A stretch of DNA of 64,000 bases from Thiohalocapsa halophila. Its GTDB lineage: Bacteria; Pseudomonadota; Gammaproteobacteria; Chromatiales; Chromatiaceae. This document shows, piece by piece, positions 28,527-37,054 of the stretch. The number at the start of each line of letters is the position of its first letter. The first letter of the stretch is position 1. The notes beneath the pieces were generated by a model, which was not told the DNA's origin, made no database searches, and saw only the letters and a list, made by a program, of their open reading frames with translations. Position numbers and translations under genes: made by a program. The stretch lies in assembly GCF_016583825.1 (NCBI RefSeq), contig NZ_NRRV01000003.1, positions 91,212-155,211 of the forward strand, written 5' to 3'.

Positions 28527-28664
28527 GCCAACTCGCCGCATATGCCGGCAAGTGTGCAGCCCCCGTTCGGCCGTAAGCCTCTGGACAAGCGCGAGATCTT
28601 GTGGCTAAGCTCATGTGCGGGTGCGGCACATGCGGATCATTGCGCCGCCCAATAGATGTTAGGC
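28527..28664 (+). other. Possible degenerate attC ending in gttaggc core
   Basis: The DUF6236-type gene is preceded by gttaggc at 28658-28664, a perfect GTTRRRY integron core, 15 bases before ATG. Upstream, ccgcatatgccgg (28536-28548) can pair with gtgcggcacatgcgg about 75-90 bases later, leaving an outer ccaac at 28528. This is a weak match to an attC site. A separate perfect inverted repeat catatgcgg/ccgcatatg lies at 28519-28544. Confidence 0.3.
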
Positions 28665-28679
28665 CTCTTATTCCTCACT

Positions 28680-29738
28680 ATGAGCGCGTCGGTCCTCTAC
28701 TACCCGCACATTGAGATTGCAGACCCAAAGTGGCTGAAGACAGCACTACTATTGTGGGACAACGTTTATCGAATAGTGCCGACAACCTATGCGCCTGCAG
28801 ATGATGACGACACGAAGCGAGCCGTCGATGCGGGACATGTCAGGCCAGTAACCCTTGAGAAGCCCGATCTGCAGGGCATTGCGGATGATTTCCGCGGGTT
28901 TCTCCAAGCACTCCCAGATTTGCCTGCCGGCCTTGAGCCAGGTGGAGAAGTCTCGCAGCTGCATCCCGAGAAGGTCGACGCCACGCTTTACCCCTTGCTT
29001 GATCAGTACGCTCAGGGTGGCAGCAAGGGTGGATGGATTGAACTGCCGAGCGAGATCGTTCGTGGATACATGTTCTATCTGTCGGCCAAGGTTGCGGAGA
29101 GGCGACAACTACACCGCTGTACGGATAGCAAGTATTCGTACGCTATCTCTACCTACTTCACCGAGGAAGCAAATTTTGACGAGTATCTGTACAACCGAGA
29201 ATCGCCTGGCTTCTATGCATCACTAATACTTCAAGACGTTTTGCCTATCAATGTAGAGGGTGTACCTATGGACCACATCCTCCGTGTAGCTCAATCCTCG
29301 CGAGACGAGCGCCTCATATTTCGAAACGAGCTTCAACGGTTTACAGACGGACTCAGGGACTGCCGGAGCAAGGATCACGCAGAGACGGTCTTGAATGATT
29401 ACAAGCAGGATCTCCTGCGAGCCAAAGACAACCTAAAGCGAGCACAGGGATTTCTGGGAGAACATGATCGGGGCAGTCTCTTGACGATGGGCGCCCCGGT
29501 GGCACTTACCGCCTTCGGAGGCCTTGTAGCAGCTGGCGTAGATCCATTTGATCTTTTGACTCTTTCTTCATCTTTGCTGCTGGGCGCAATGGCGGCGTAC
29601 ACAGACTTCAGCAGAGCCACGGCAGCCTCAGCCAACCCGTACGGGGCATCCTATCTTGTCTCGCTTGAGCGAGAGTTCGCCGGTACTGGCAACTTTCCTG
29701 CCTTTGACCGGTATCTTGAAGAGTTCGTCAACGACTGA
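28680..29738 (+). CDS. DUF6236-type protein, likely carried on an integron cassette
   Basis: The 352-residue product starts MSASVLYYPHIEIADPKWLK at ATG 28680 (ATG 28656 lies inside the gttaggc core and is less likely). It shows the DUF6236 N-terminal pattern ALLLWDNVYRIVPTTYAP and a C-terminal hydrophobic pair with SLLTMGAPVALTAFGGLVAA. Function is unknown. GC content is lower than the neighbours. The gene is framed by a GTTRRRY core on the left and a full attC nine bases after its stop, the geometry of a gene cassette. Confidence 0.65.
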   Translation: MSASVLYYPHIEIADPKWLKTALLLWDNVYRIVPTTYAPADDDDTKRAVDAGHVRPVTLEKPDLQGIADDFRGFLQALPDLPAGLEPGGEVSQLHPEKVDATLYPLLDQYAQGGSKGGWIELPSEIVRGYMFYLSAKVAERRQLHRCTDSKYSYAISTYFTEEANFDEYLYNRESPGFYASLILQDVLPINVEGVPMDHILRVAQSSRDERLIFRNELQRFTDGLRDCRSKDHAETVLNDYKQDLLRAKDNLKRAQGFLGEHDRGSLLTMGAPVALTAFGGLVAAGVDPFDLLTLSSSLLLGAMAAYTDFSRATAASANPYGASYLVSLEREFAGTGNFPAFDRYLEEFVND

Positions 29739-29746
29739 GCCGAGAG

Positions 29747-29878
29747 GCCTAACCCCTCGCTCAAGCTGACCCGCTACGGCAGGCGCTGTAATCCCCGCCT
29801 GAGCCAGTCGTACCATCGTCTCAGTCCAGGCTTACAGTACCTGCTTCCGCGGGCAGCAGGTTAGCTTGAACGTTATGT
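29747..29878 (+). repeat. attC site (132 bp), plus orientation
   Basis: The site opens with gcctaac (29747-29753, RYYYAAC box) and closes with gttatgt (29872-29878). The arms pair for a long way: gctcaagctgacccgct at 29759-29775 against agcaggttagcttgaac at 29855-29871, and ggcaggcgctgtaatcc against ggcttacagtacctgct, giving a long imperfect hairpin with unpaired bases, typical of attC. Length resembles the long class of attC repeats. The stretch 29879-30069 holds nothing else recognised. Confidence 0.72.
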
Positions 29879-30069
29879 CCGCTGAGGGTCGGTACCTGTC
29901 GCCGCCGGACAGTCCGTCCAGCGTCAGCTCAGGGACCGTAAGCCTACGCTGACCGTGAGTCGCCGGCAGACGGATGTCGGCCACGCGCGGACGTCGACGG
30001 GTAGACCAGGCAGACAGCCACAAGCCCCGACATCGGCCCACCCTCGCGGTCGAGGCGATGGACAAGCTC

Positions 30070-31416
30070 CTAGGGCAGAAAGAGCCGGGCCGCGGCTGAC
30101 GGGTTCGACGGGAAGTAGAGGTGCAGATAGCTCGCGCGCACAGGCCCCTGCACATAGAAGGGCTCGCCTGCCCGGGTGCCGTGCTGGCGCAGCGCGTGGC
30201 CCACGGGCTGCACCGGCGTGGTCATCCGGGAGTGATGGAAGCTGTGCCCGCGGATCTCGCCGTCGTCCGTCCACAGCGCCTGCATGCCGAGGCCCGCGAG
30301 CCGCGGCTGCATCTGTGCCTGCCCCGGCAGCAGGCCGGCGAGGTCCGCGCCATGGCCGGATTTGTCTGTCAGGCGCTCCAGCAAGTAGAGCATGCCGCCG
30401 CACTCGCCGTAGACGGGCCGGCCCGCCGCCACGTGGTCCCTGAGCGCGGCATGCATGGCCCGGTTCGCAGCCAGCGGGGCCAAATGCAGCTCCGGATAGC
30501 CGCCCGGCAGGTAGAGGGCGTCCGCTTGTACGCCTTGGTCCGCCAACGGCGAGAAGAAGGCCAGCTCGGCCCCCAGCGCTTCCAACACCCGCAGGTTCTC
30601 GGGGTAGAGGAAAGAGAAGGCCGCATCCCGCGCAACGGCGATGCGCCGCCCGCTCAGCAGCGGCGGCGGTCGGGGTGCAGCCGGCGGCACCCGAAAGCCC
30701 ACCGCCGGCGGCAGCGAGGCGAGGGCAGTGCCGACGAGCGCATCCGCGGCGGCATCCAGCCGGCGCTCTAAGTCCGCGATTTCCGCCGCCTGCACCAGTC
30801 CCAGGTGACGGCTCGGCAGCGCCGCGTCGTCGAGGCGCGGCAGTGCCGCCAGCAGTGGCAGCCCGTCCGGCAGTCCGGCGGTGAGCATTTCGCGGTGGCG
30901 GGCGCTGCCGACGCGGTTCGCGACCAGGCCCGCGAGCCGCAAGCCTGGCCGCCGGGTCGCGAGGCCCAGGGCCAGCGCGCCGAAGGTCTGCCCCATGCCG
31001 CGGGCATCCATCAGCGCGGCCACCGGCAGGCCGAAGCGCAGGGCCAGGTCCGCGGCGCTGGGCTCGCCGTCGAAGAGCCCCATGGCGCCCTCCACCAGGA
31101 TCAGGTCCGACTCGCCCGCGGCCTCGAACAGCAGCCGCTCACATTCCGTCGCGCCCAGCATCCACAGGTCCAGCACCAGCACCTCGGCGCCGCTCGCCTG
31201 GGCCAAGATCATCGGATCGAGAAAATCCGGGCCGACCTTGAACACCCGCACCCGCCGGCCTCGGCGCGCATGGTGGCGGGCCAGCGCAGCCGTGAGCGTC
31301 GTCTTGCCCTGTCCGGACGCGGTGGCCGCCAGCAGCAATGCCGGGCAATGCCTGGCCGAAGCCCGGTCTGCGCCGCCGGACAACTGGGCCTCAATGGGAC
31401 GGGTTTGCATTCGCAT
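30070..31416 (-). CDS. cobB: Cobyrinate a,c-diamide synthase
   Basis: This enzyme amidates the a and c side chains of (hydrogeno)cobyrinate in cobalamin biosynthesis using glutamine and ATP. The 448-residue product has the N-terminal dethiobiotin-synthetase-like P-loop region LLLAATASGQGKTTLTAALA, the segment VLVEGAMGLFDG-like ILVEGAMGLFDGEPS, and a C-terminal glutamine amidotransferase domain with YLPGGYPELHLAPLA and the nucleophile region YGECGGMLYLLE. ATG at 31416 has GGGAG six bases upstream and overlaps the btuD stop by 26 bases. The symbol could equally be cbiA. Confidence 0.9.
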   Translation of the reverse strand: MRMQTRPIEAQLSGGADRASARHCPALLLAATASGQGKTTLTAALARHHARRGRRVRVFKVGPDFLDPMILAQASGAEVLVLDLWMLGATECERLLFEAAGESDLILVEGAMGLFDGEPSAADLALRFGLPVAALMDARGMGQTFGALALGLATRRPGLRLAGLVANRVGSARHREMLTAGLPDGLPLLAALPRLDDAALPSRHLGLVQAAEIADLERRLDAAADALVGTALASLPPAVGFRVPPAAPRPPPLLSGRRIAVARDAAFSFLYPENLRVLEALGAELAFFSPLADQGVQADALYLPGGYPELHLAPLAANRAMHAALRDHVAAGRPVYGECGGMLYLLERLTDKSGHGADLAGLLPGQAQMQPRLAGLGMQALWTDDGEIRGHSFHHSRMTTPVQPVGHALRQHGTRAGEPFYVQGPVRASYLHLYFPSNPSAAARLFLP

Positions 31417-32242
31417 TCTGGCTCCCACTCTCATCTGGCTGACGGACGGCATCCTCTTCCAGCGACCAGGGCACGATGTAGCTCTGACCCGCATGCACCC
31501 CGGTCACCGCATCGATCCCATAGACCGCGCGCAGGTTGGCGGGCGCCAGGACAGCGTCCACCGCTCCGGTCGCCACAGGCTCGCCCCGATCCAACAGCAG
31601 CAGGCGGTCGCAGAAGCGGCTGGCCAGCGTCAGGTCGTGGAGCACCACGATGGCGCCGCCGCCGTCGGCGCAATGCCCGCGCAACAGCGCCATGACCTCC
31701 AACTGGTGGCGCGGGTCCAGCGCCGCCACCGGCTCGTCGGCGAGCACCAGGGGCGCCTGCACCGCCAGCACCCGGGCGAGCCGGGCCCGTGCGCGCTCCC
31801 CGCCCGAGAGCTGATCCGCGCGGCGCCGGCGCAGGCTCCAGACATCCGCGGCCTGCATGGCTGCGTCGACGGCGGCCAGATCCCCGGCACCCGGCGCGCC
31901 CCCCCAGCCCGAGCGATGCGGGTAGCGGCCCAGGGCCACCAGCTCCGCCACCGTGATGGGCCATTGGACTTGGTCGTCCTGACTGAGATACGCCAACCGC
32001 CGTGCCCGCGCCCGGGCACCCAGGCGAGCGATGCGCTGCCCGTCCAGGCGGATCTCGCCTTGGTGGGGCAGCACCTGGGCGACGGCCTTCACCACCGTGG
32101 ACTTGCCGGCGCCGTTGGGGCCGATCAGCCCCAGGATTTCGCCGTGCTCCACCCGCAGGTCGACCTCCTGCACCAGCGCGCGCCCGCCCAGGTGCACCGA
32201 CAGACCCGTGACGGACAAGAGACTCTTGGACTCTCGGCTCAC
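31391..32242 (-). CDS. btuD: Vitamin B12 / corrinoid ABC transporter ATP-binding protein
   Basis: This is the ATPase of a FecCDE/BtuCD-type importer. It has Walker A LIGPNGAGKSTVVKAV, Q-loop region LAYLSQDDQ, signature DQLSGGERARARLARVL, Walker B PLVLADEPVAALDPRHQLEV and the switch histidine in VVLHDLTL. GTG at 32242 gives 283 residues; TTG at 32272, overlapping the btuC stop, is an alternative. It lies between btuC and cobB in a leftward operon, which argues for a corrinoid rather than a siderophore substrate. Confidence 0.88.
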   Translation of the reverse strand: MSRESKSLLSVTGLSVHLGGRALVQEVDLRVEHGEILGLIGPNGAGKSTVVKAVAQVLPHQGEIRLDGQRIARLGARARARRLAYLSQDDQVQWPITVAELVALGRYPHRSGWGGAPGAGDLAAVDAAMQAADVWSLRRRRADQLSGGERARARLARVLAVQAPLVLADEPVAALDPRHQLEVMALLRGHCADGGGAIVVLHDLTLASRFCDRLLLLDRGEPVATGAVDAVLAPANLRAVYGIDAVTGVHAGQSYIVPWSLEEDAVRQPDESGSQNANANPSH

Positions 32243-32268
32243 GGATGGGACGCTCAGGGATTGCGCGC

Positions 32269-33336
32269 TCAAGGTATCGCCCGCCGGCTCTTCAGCACCA
32301 GCGCCAAAAAGAAGGGCGCCCCCACCAGCGCCGTCACCACGCCCAGCATCAGTTGCTGCGGGGTGTCCAGCAGCCGGATGGCCAGGTCCGCCGCCAGCAC
32401 CAGCAGCGCGCCGCCCAGGGCGCTCGGCACCAGCAGCCGGCCGGGCCGGTGTCCCACCAGTCCGCGCAGCAGGTGGGGCACCACCAGACCGACGAAGCCG
32501 ATGGTGCCCGTCACGGACACACAGGCGCCGACGGCCAGGGCGGAGCCAGTGATCACCAGCCCGCGCAGCCGCGGCAGGTGCACGCCGAGGCTGGTCGCCT
32601 CCGCCTCGCCGAGGGTCAGCAGCGTCAGCGACGGCGCCGCGGCCAGAAGCAGCGCCAGACCCACGGCGACGAAGGGCAGTACCAGGCGCACGTCGGCGAG
32701 GCTGCGATCCGCGATGGACCCCAACAGCCAGAGCACGATGTCCTGTACGCTCGCCGGATTCGGCGCCAGGTTCAGCGCCAGGGAGGTCAGGGCGCCGGCC
32801 AGGGACGACAGGGCCACCCCGGCGAGGATCAGCGTCAGGTTCGAGGCCCCGCCGCGCGTCAGCGCATAGAGCAGCAGTGTCGCCAGCAGGGCGCCGGCCA
32901 TGGCGGCCGCCGGCAGCGACCAGATGCTCACCGCCGTCAGCCCGAAGTAGAGCGCCAGCACCGCGCCCAGCCCGGCGCTCGCGGAGATGCCGAGCAGACC
33001 CGGCTCCGCCAGGGGGTTGCGCAGCAGCCCCTGGAGTGCTGCACCGGACATGCCGAGTGACGCCCCTAGCAGCCAGCCCAGCAGCACCCGCGGCAAGCGG
33101 ATCTGCTGCACGATGAGCCGGTGCTCCTCGTGGCCGGTGCCGAGCAACCCGCCCAACACCTCGCCCCAGGTCAACGGCGCCGCACCGAAGCCGAGGGAGA
33201 CCAGGCTCAAGCCCAGCAGGCCCAGGGTCAGCAGCCCGACGAGCCCCATCGCACCGGACAAGCTGGTCGCGGCCACGGCGCCCGTCTCGGTCTGCGGTTG
33301 GCCGCAAGGCACGGCAGCGCGGGAGACTGCGCTCAT
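32269..33336 (-). CDS. btuC: Corrinoid ABC transporter permease (FecCD family)
   Basis: The 355-residue product is a polytopic FecCD/BtuC permease with about ten hydrophobic segments. It contains the family landmarks RLPRVLLGWLLGASLGMSGA, LLRNPLAEPGLLGIS and GTIGFVGLVVPHLLRGLVGH. It overlaps btuF by four bases (ATGA) and is followed by btuD. Substrate assignment as corrinoid rests on the adjoining cobB gene. Confidence 0.9.
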   Translation of the reverse strand: MSAVSRAAVPCGQPQTETGAVAATSLSGAMGLVGLLTLGLLGLSLVSLGFGAAPLTWGEVLGGLLGTGHEEHRLIVQQIRLPRVLLGWLLGASLGMSGAALQGLLRNPLAEPGLLGISASAGLGAVLALYFGLTAVSIWSLPAAAMAGALLATLLLYALTRGGASNLTLILAGVALSSLAGALTSLALNLAPNPASVQDIVLWLLGSIADRSLADVRLVLPFVAVGLALLLAAAPSLTLLTLGEAEATSLGVHLPRLRGLVITGSALAVGACVSVTGTIGFVGLVVPHLLRGLVGHRPGRLLVPSALGGALLVLAADLAIRLLDTPQQLMLGVVTALVGAPFFLALVLKSRRAIP

Positions 33337-34262
33337 GGCCCGCCCTCTGCATCCGGCAGCGCCCGCAATTGCGCGGCGATGGCTTCCGCGGCGCCCACCA
33401 GCTCCAGCCCGCCGCAGCCCCAGATGCGGCTCGGCACCTGGACCGTGGGCCGCCGCGCCAGCAGGTCCTGCAGCAGTGGGTGACGGGCATAGGCGGATGC
33501 GCCCGGCGGCTCCTGCTGCTCGAAGTAGCCGAGCAGGAAGACATCCGGCGGATTCGTGATAATTCGCTCCAGCGGATAGGCGCCCCAGCCGACATGACCC
33601 TGCTCGGCGGCGAGGTTCACCAGCCCCAGGCCTGTCAGCACGTCATCCACATAGGTGCCGGCCCCGGCGCTGCCGCCCCCGGGTCTGAGATAGAGCGCGC
33701 GCAGCGGCGGCAGATCGTGAGCCAGCTCCTGCATACGCCGCTCGGCGGCACCGGCCAGCGCCGCACCGGCCTCGGCGCGGCCGATTTGTGCCGCGACACT
33801 GCGAGCCGTGGCCAGGGCATCGTTCCAATCACGGGGATAGGGCACCTCGATGAGCTCCGTACCCTGGCCGGCCAGCAGCTCACCGAAGCGACCGCCGGTC
33901 CAGCCGGAATACACCAGCGCCTTGTCCGGCTGGTAATAGAGCAGGTCCTCGACGCCGCCGTCGTTGGCGGGATAAGCCGCCGCGCGCTCGGCAATGGGCG
34001 ACAGCTCAGGGTCCCGGCTCTGACGCGACAGGGAGACGACCTGCGCCGGTGCCGCCACCGACACCAGCAGCAGATCCGCGCACAGGTTGGTGCCCATGAC
34101 CCGGGGCAGCCCCTCAGCGGGCGCCGCCATAGGGGTCAACAGCCAGAAGAGCAGACCGGTTACCAGGGCGGTCAGCGGTCGCGTCGGTATCGGGCGCAGT
34201 CGCCCGCAGCCCCGCGGCCTGTGCAGATCGGCAGCGCGGGCGCACAGTGTGAATCGATACAT
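33333..34262 (-). CDS. btuF: Periplasmic corrinoid-binding protein
   Basis: This is the substrate-binding protein of the BtuCDF-type transporter. The N-terminus has a hydrophobic stretch TALVTGLLFWLLTPMAAPAE near residue 30 followed by a mature start, consistent with export. The class III binding-protein pattern follows (VVSLSRQSRDPELSPIAERA, DLLYYQPDKALVYSGW, PPDVFLLGYFEQQE). ATG at 34262 lacks an obvious ribosome site, and the true start may differ. It heads the leftward btuF-btuC-btuD-cobB operon. No convincing cobalamin riboswitch was seen upstream. Confidence 0.85.
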   Translation of the reverse strand: MYRFTLCARAADLHRPRGCGRLRPIPTRPLTALVTGLLFWLLTPMAAPAEGLPRVMGTNLCADLLLVSVAAPAQVVSLSRQSRDPELSPIAERAAAYPANDGGVEDLLYYQPDKALVYSGWTGGRFGELLAGQGTELIEVPYPRDWNDALATARSVAAQIGRAEAGAALAGAAERRMQELAHDLPPLRALYLRPGGGSAGAGTYVDDVLTGLGLVNLAAEQGHVGWGAYPLERIITNPPDVFLLGYFEQQEPPGASAYARHPLLQDLLARRPTVQVPSRIWGCGGLELVGAAEAIAAQLRALPDAEGGP

Positions 34263-34400
34263 CGGTGCCGATGGTAGCGTGAAACAGACACGAGGGAGAC
34301 CCGCAACCGGGTACGGCTTTTGACAACCTGAGACACTACGGTGCCGAGTCACGTCGGCAGCGTCGGTCTGCGACCCGCAGGCCCACAGGCCCGTATGGGA

Positions 34401-34487
34401 GGGTGGATGAGCGAAGCGAAATCCACCCGAGCGAATGCCCGACTCCCCAGCCCCCGTCGCTGGTGGACTGCGCTTCGCTTGTCCACC
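34401..34487. repeat. REP-like double hairpin
   Basis: Two hairpins share the same stem family: gggtggat(34401-34408)/atccaccc(34421-34428) and ggtggac(34462-34468)/gtccacc(34481-34487), with loops rich in gcgaagcg. Related single copies occur at 45617-45690 and 50183-50256. They sit between btuF and the PAP2 gene. The stretch 34263-34551 holds nothing else convincing. Confidence 0.7.
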
Positions 34488-34551
34488 CTACGACGCCGAG
34501 CCCTCATCCATGTGCGCCCGCCGTGCAGGTCGGCCCCGACTTACCCCGGCA

Positions 34552-35445
34552 TCAGCGCTCTGCGACCCGCCGCAGGCAGCGGCCCAGCGGCAGCAGCACA
34601 TAGCCGAGCAGTGCGGTGCCAAGGGCCGCGACGCAGAGCGCCTGCAGCGCAGGCCCGGCCGCCGGGTAGCCGCCGTCGTCGACCCAGAGCCCGACGCTGA
34701 CGATGGCGGCAACCGCGACGAAGGCCAGGTGCACCGAGCCGTCATGGATGCCCCATTGGCTGCGCCGCGCCAGCCGCACGCCGATGACGGCCGCAAGCCA
34801 GCCGCCGCCGAGGCCGAAGGCTACGTCCACCGGCCAGTGCACCCCGAGCGCCGTGCGGCTCAGCCCTGCCGCCACCGCCGCCAGCAGGAACACCGTCCGC
34901 CAAGCCCGTCGCCGCGCGAACAGCGCCAGCACGCCGAAGAGAACCCCCGCCGTGACACTGTGCCCGGACGGGAAGCTCTCGCCCCGGTGACCCGGCCCGA
35001 TGAGGTTGAAGCTGCCGGGCGGGAGCACCGCCGGCGGACGGGCCGCGTCCAGCAGCGGCTTCAGCCCGCGGGAATACAGGGCCGCCACCAGGCCGGCGAC
35101 GATGAGCGCCCAGAATACCCGCGGATGGCGACGCGCGAGCAACAGGCCGAGTGCAAAGGCCACGCGCTCGTCGCCGAGCACCGTGAGCCCCTGCCAGAGC
35201 CAGTCGGGCAGCTCCGCGGCGGCGCTGTTGAGGGTCGCGAAGCCCCCATGGTACCCCGCCAGCAGCCAAAGGCCGGCCCCCAGCACCAGTGCGGCGAGGG
35301 CGGCGACGGTGAGCCAGGCCGTTGCCGCCGGGCCGGGCCAGGGATCGCGGGCAGCGCCGCGGAACAGGGCCGCATCCAGCTCGCCGCCGAGCGCCGCCCA
35401 CAGGCGCAGGACCAGACCCCGCCGCCCGCGCGCGCCGTCAGCCAT
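34552..35445 (-). CDS. PAP2-family membrane phosphatase
   Basis: The 297-residue polytopic protein has the three phosphatase motifs: KPLLDAARP near residue 135, PSGH near 163, and SRTALGVHWPVDVAFG near 195. These are the lipid phosphate phosphatase signature of PgpB/LpxE/LpxT-like enzymes. ATG at 35445 overlaps the stop of the upstream GT83 gene by eight bases. With the GT2 and GT83 genes it probably recycles or removes polyprenyl or lipid phosphate in envelope glycosylation; the exact substrate is inferred. Confidence 0.88.
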   Translation of the reverse strand: MADGARGRRGLVLRLWAALGGELDAALFRGAARDPWPGPAATAWLTVAALAALVLGAGLWLLAGYHGGFATLNSAAAELPDWLWQGLTVLGDERVAFALGLLLARRHPRVFWALIVAGLVAALYSRGLKPLLDAARPPAVLPPGSFNLIGPGHRGESFPSGHSVTAGVLFGVLALFARRRAWRTVFLLAAVAAGLSRTALGVHWPVDVAFGLGGGWLAAVIGVRLARRSQWGIHDGSVHLAFVAVAAIVSVGLWVDDGGYPAAGPALQALCVAALGTALLGYVLLPLGRCLRRVAER

Positions 35446-37054
35446 CGTCGCGCCCGCTAGCACCGCCGCGCGCGAAGGTCGCCAGGGCCACGGGTCCGCG
35501 GCGATAGACCGTGACCAGCCGGTCTTCGGGCCGGGTGGCGGCGAGGTCGTCCAGCTTGTCCACGCGCAGGAACACCAGCTCGCCGGGCTCGGGGCGGTCC
35601 ACCTGCGGCGTGACGGCCTCGCGGTAGACGCTGAAGCTCGGCATGCTGGTGCGGAACACCACCGTCGGCTGATCCAGCTCCCGCGCAATCAGCGCCGCCT
35701 GCTTCACCGGCGCCTGCATCACCGCGAACACCCGCGGCACCAGGGCGCCGAACACCACCAGGGTTTGCACCACCCCCGCCAGCAGCAGCCTTTGCCAGAC
35801 GGGGATGCGTGGGACGAATGCCAGCACCAGCAGGGTCGCGAGCCCGGCGAGGGTCGTCAGCACATAGGCCCAGTCCAGCACGCGGGCGCCCTCGGCGAAC
35901 AGGGCCTGCTCATGGGCCCGGTCCGCCTGTCCCGCCAGCAGCGGCAGCACCAGCGGCAGCGCCGCCAGCAGCGCCATGAACGCCAGCGGCGGGCCGAAGG
36001 CGAGCCAGCGGCTCGTGAGCGCATCGCGATGGCGTGCCATCAGCAGGAACAAGGGCGTGATGCCATAGACCATATAGTGCGGCAGCTTGGTGTCCGAGAA
36101 CGAGAAGGTGACGAGCACGAAGCCGAACCACAGCAGCAGGAACCGATCCAGCGGGTCCGCCCAAAGCCCCCGCGCCATGGGCAGCAGGCGCAGAAACCAG
36201 CCGGTGAAGGGCAGCAGCACCACCGGCAGCATGACCAAGTAGTAGCCCGGAAAGCCCGCGTGGCCGTGCTTGACCCCGCCGTAGCGCCCGAGGTTGTGCT
36301 CCAGGAAAAAGCTCTGGAAGAAGCCCGGCCCGTCGTCGAGGTAGATCGCCAGATACCAGGGCCCGGCGACGGCGATGAACACCAGCCAGCCAAGCGGTGC
36401 GAAGACCGCCGACAGCCAGTCCCTGAAGCGCCCCAGCGACAGGCAGTAGGCAAAGCTCACCAGCAGCGGGAAGAACACCGCCACCGGCCCCTTGGTGAGG
36501 AAGCCTAAGCCCAGCCACAGATACACCCGCAGCAGCAGCCCCCGCCGCGGTCGCTCCAGCCAGCGATAGATATCGAAGAAGGCCAGCGCGATGAACAGGT
36601 TCAGCACCGCATCGGCCACCGCCGCCTTGCCGATGATGGCCACCTGGAGCCCGAAGGCCATGATGAGCGCGGCAACCGTGGCCGTGGTCGCATCTAGGCG
36701 CGGGCGGGCGAAGCCCCACAGCGCCGCGAGCCAGAGCGTCGCGGCGATGGCCGAGGGTAGGCGCAGCGCAAGCTCGTTCAAGCCCAGCACGGACACGGAC
36801 GCCGCCTGCAGCCAGTAGATCAGCACCGGTTTGTCGTAGCGGGGCTCGCCGTCGCGGTGCGGCGTGATGAAGTTGCCGGAGGCCAGCATCTCCCGCGTGG
36901 CCTCGGTGAAGGCGCCCTCGTCCAGGTCGTAGAGCGGTACCGCGCCGAGCTGCCAGAAAAAGCCCAGCCACACCGCCAGCGCCAGCAGCGCGAAGGCCGC
37001 CGGCGGGCGAAGCAGGGCGTCGCCCCATGGGCGCCGCGCTTCCGCCGGGCTCAC
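35438..37054 (-). CDS. GT83-family membrane glycosyltransferase (ArnT-like)
   Basis: The 538-residue protein starts at GTG 37054, overlapping the GT2 stop in GTGA. It has the N-terminal acidic loop YDLDEGAFTEATREML, then PRYDKPVLIYWLQAAS, and about eleven hydrophobic segments with ITPLFLLMARHRD. This is the architecture of PMT/ArnT enzymes, which move a sugar from polyprenyl phosphate to lipid A, glycan or protein in the periplasm. It is the middle gene of a GT2-GT83-PAP2 operon. The sugar and acceptor cannot be read from sequence. Confidence 0.88.
   Translation of the reverse strand: MSPAEARRPWGDALLRPPAAFALLALAVWLGFFWQLGAVPLYDLDEGAFTEATREMLASGNFITPHRDGEPRYDKPVLIYWLQAASVSVLGLNELALRLPSAIAATLWLAALWGFARPRLDATTATVAALIMAFGLQVAIIGKAAVADAVLNLFIALAFFDIYRWLERPRRGLLLRVYLWLGLGFLTKGPVAVFFPLLVSFAYCLSLGRFRDWLSAVFAPLGWLVFIAVAGPWYLAIYLDDGPGFFQSFFLEHNLGRYGGVKHGHAGFPGYYLVMLPVVLLPFTGWFLRLLPMARGLWADPLDRFLLLWFGFVLVTFSFSDTKLPHYMVYGITPLFLLMARHRDALTSRWLAFGPPLAFMALLAALPLVLPLLAGQADRAHEQALFAEGARVLDWAYVLTTLAGLATLLVLAFVPRIPVWQRLLLAGVVQTLVVFGALVPRVFAVMQAPVKQAALIARELDQPTVVFRTSMPSFSVYREAVTPQVDRPEPGELVFLRVDKLDDLAATRPEDRLVTVYRRGPVALATFARGGASGRDDG

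Noticed and set aside
31391..33595. A 734-codon leftward frame spanning btuD and most of btuC
   Set aside because: Only its last about 283 codons (btuD) are meaningful; the rest is out of frame with the permease gene.
34262..34325. B12-box-like sequence (gacacgagggagacccgc) suggesting a cobalamin riboswitch
   Set aside because: It lies on the plus strand, opposite to btuF, lacks three bases of the box, and the whole stretch is far too compact for a cobalamin riboswitch.
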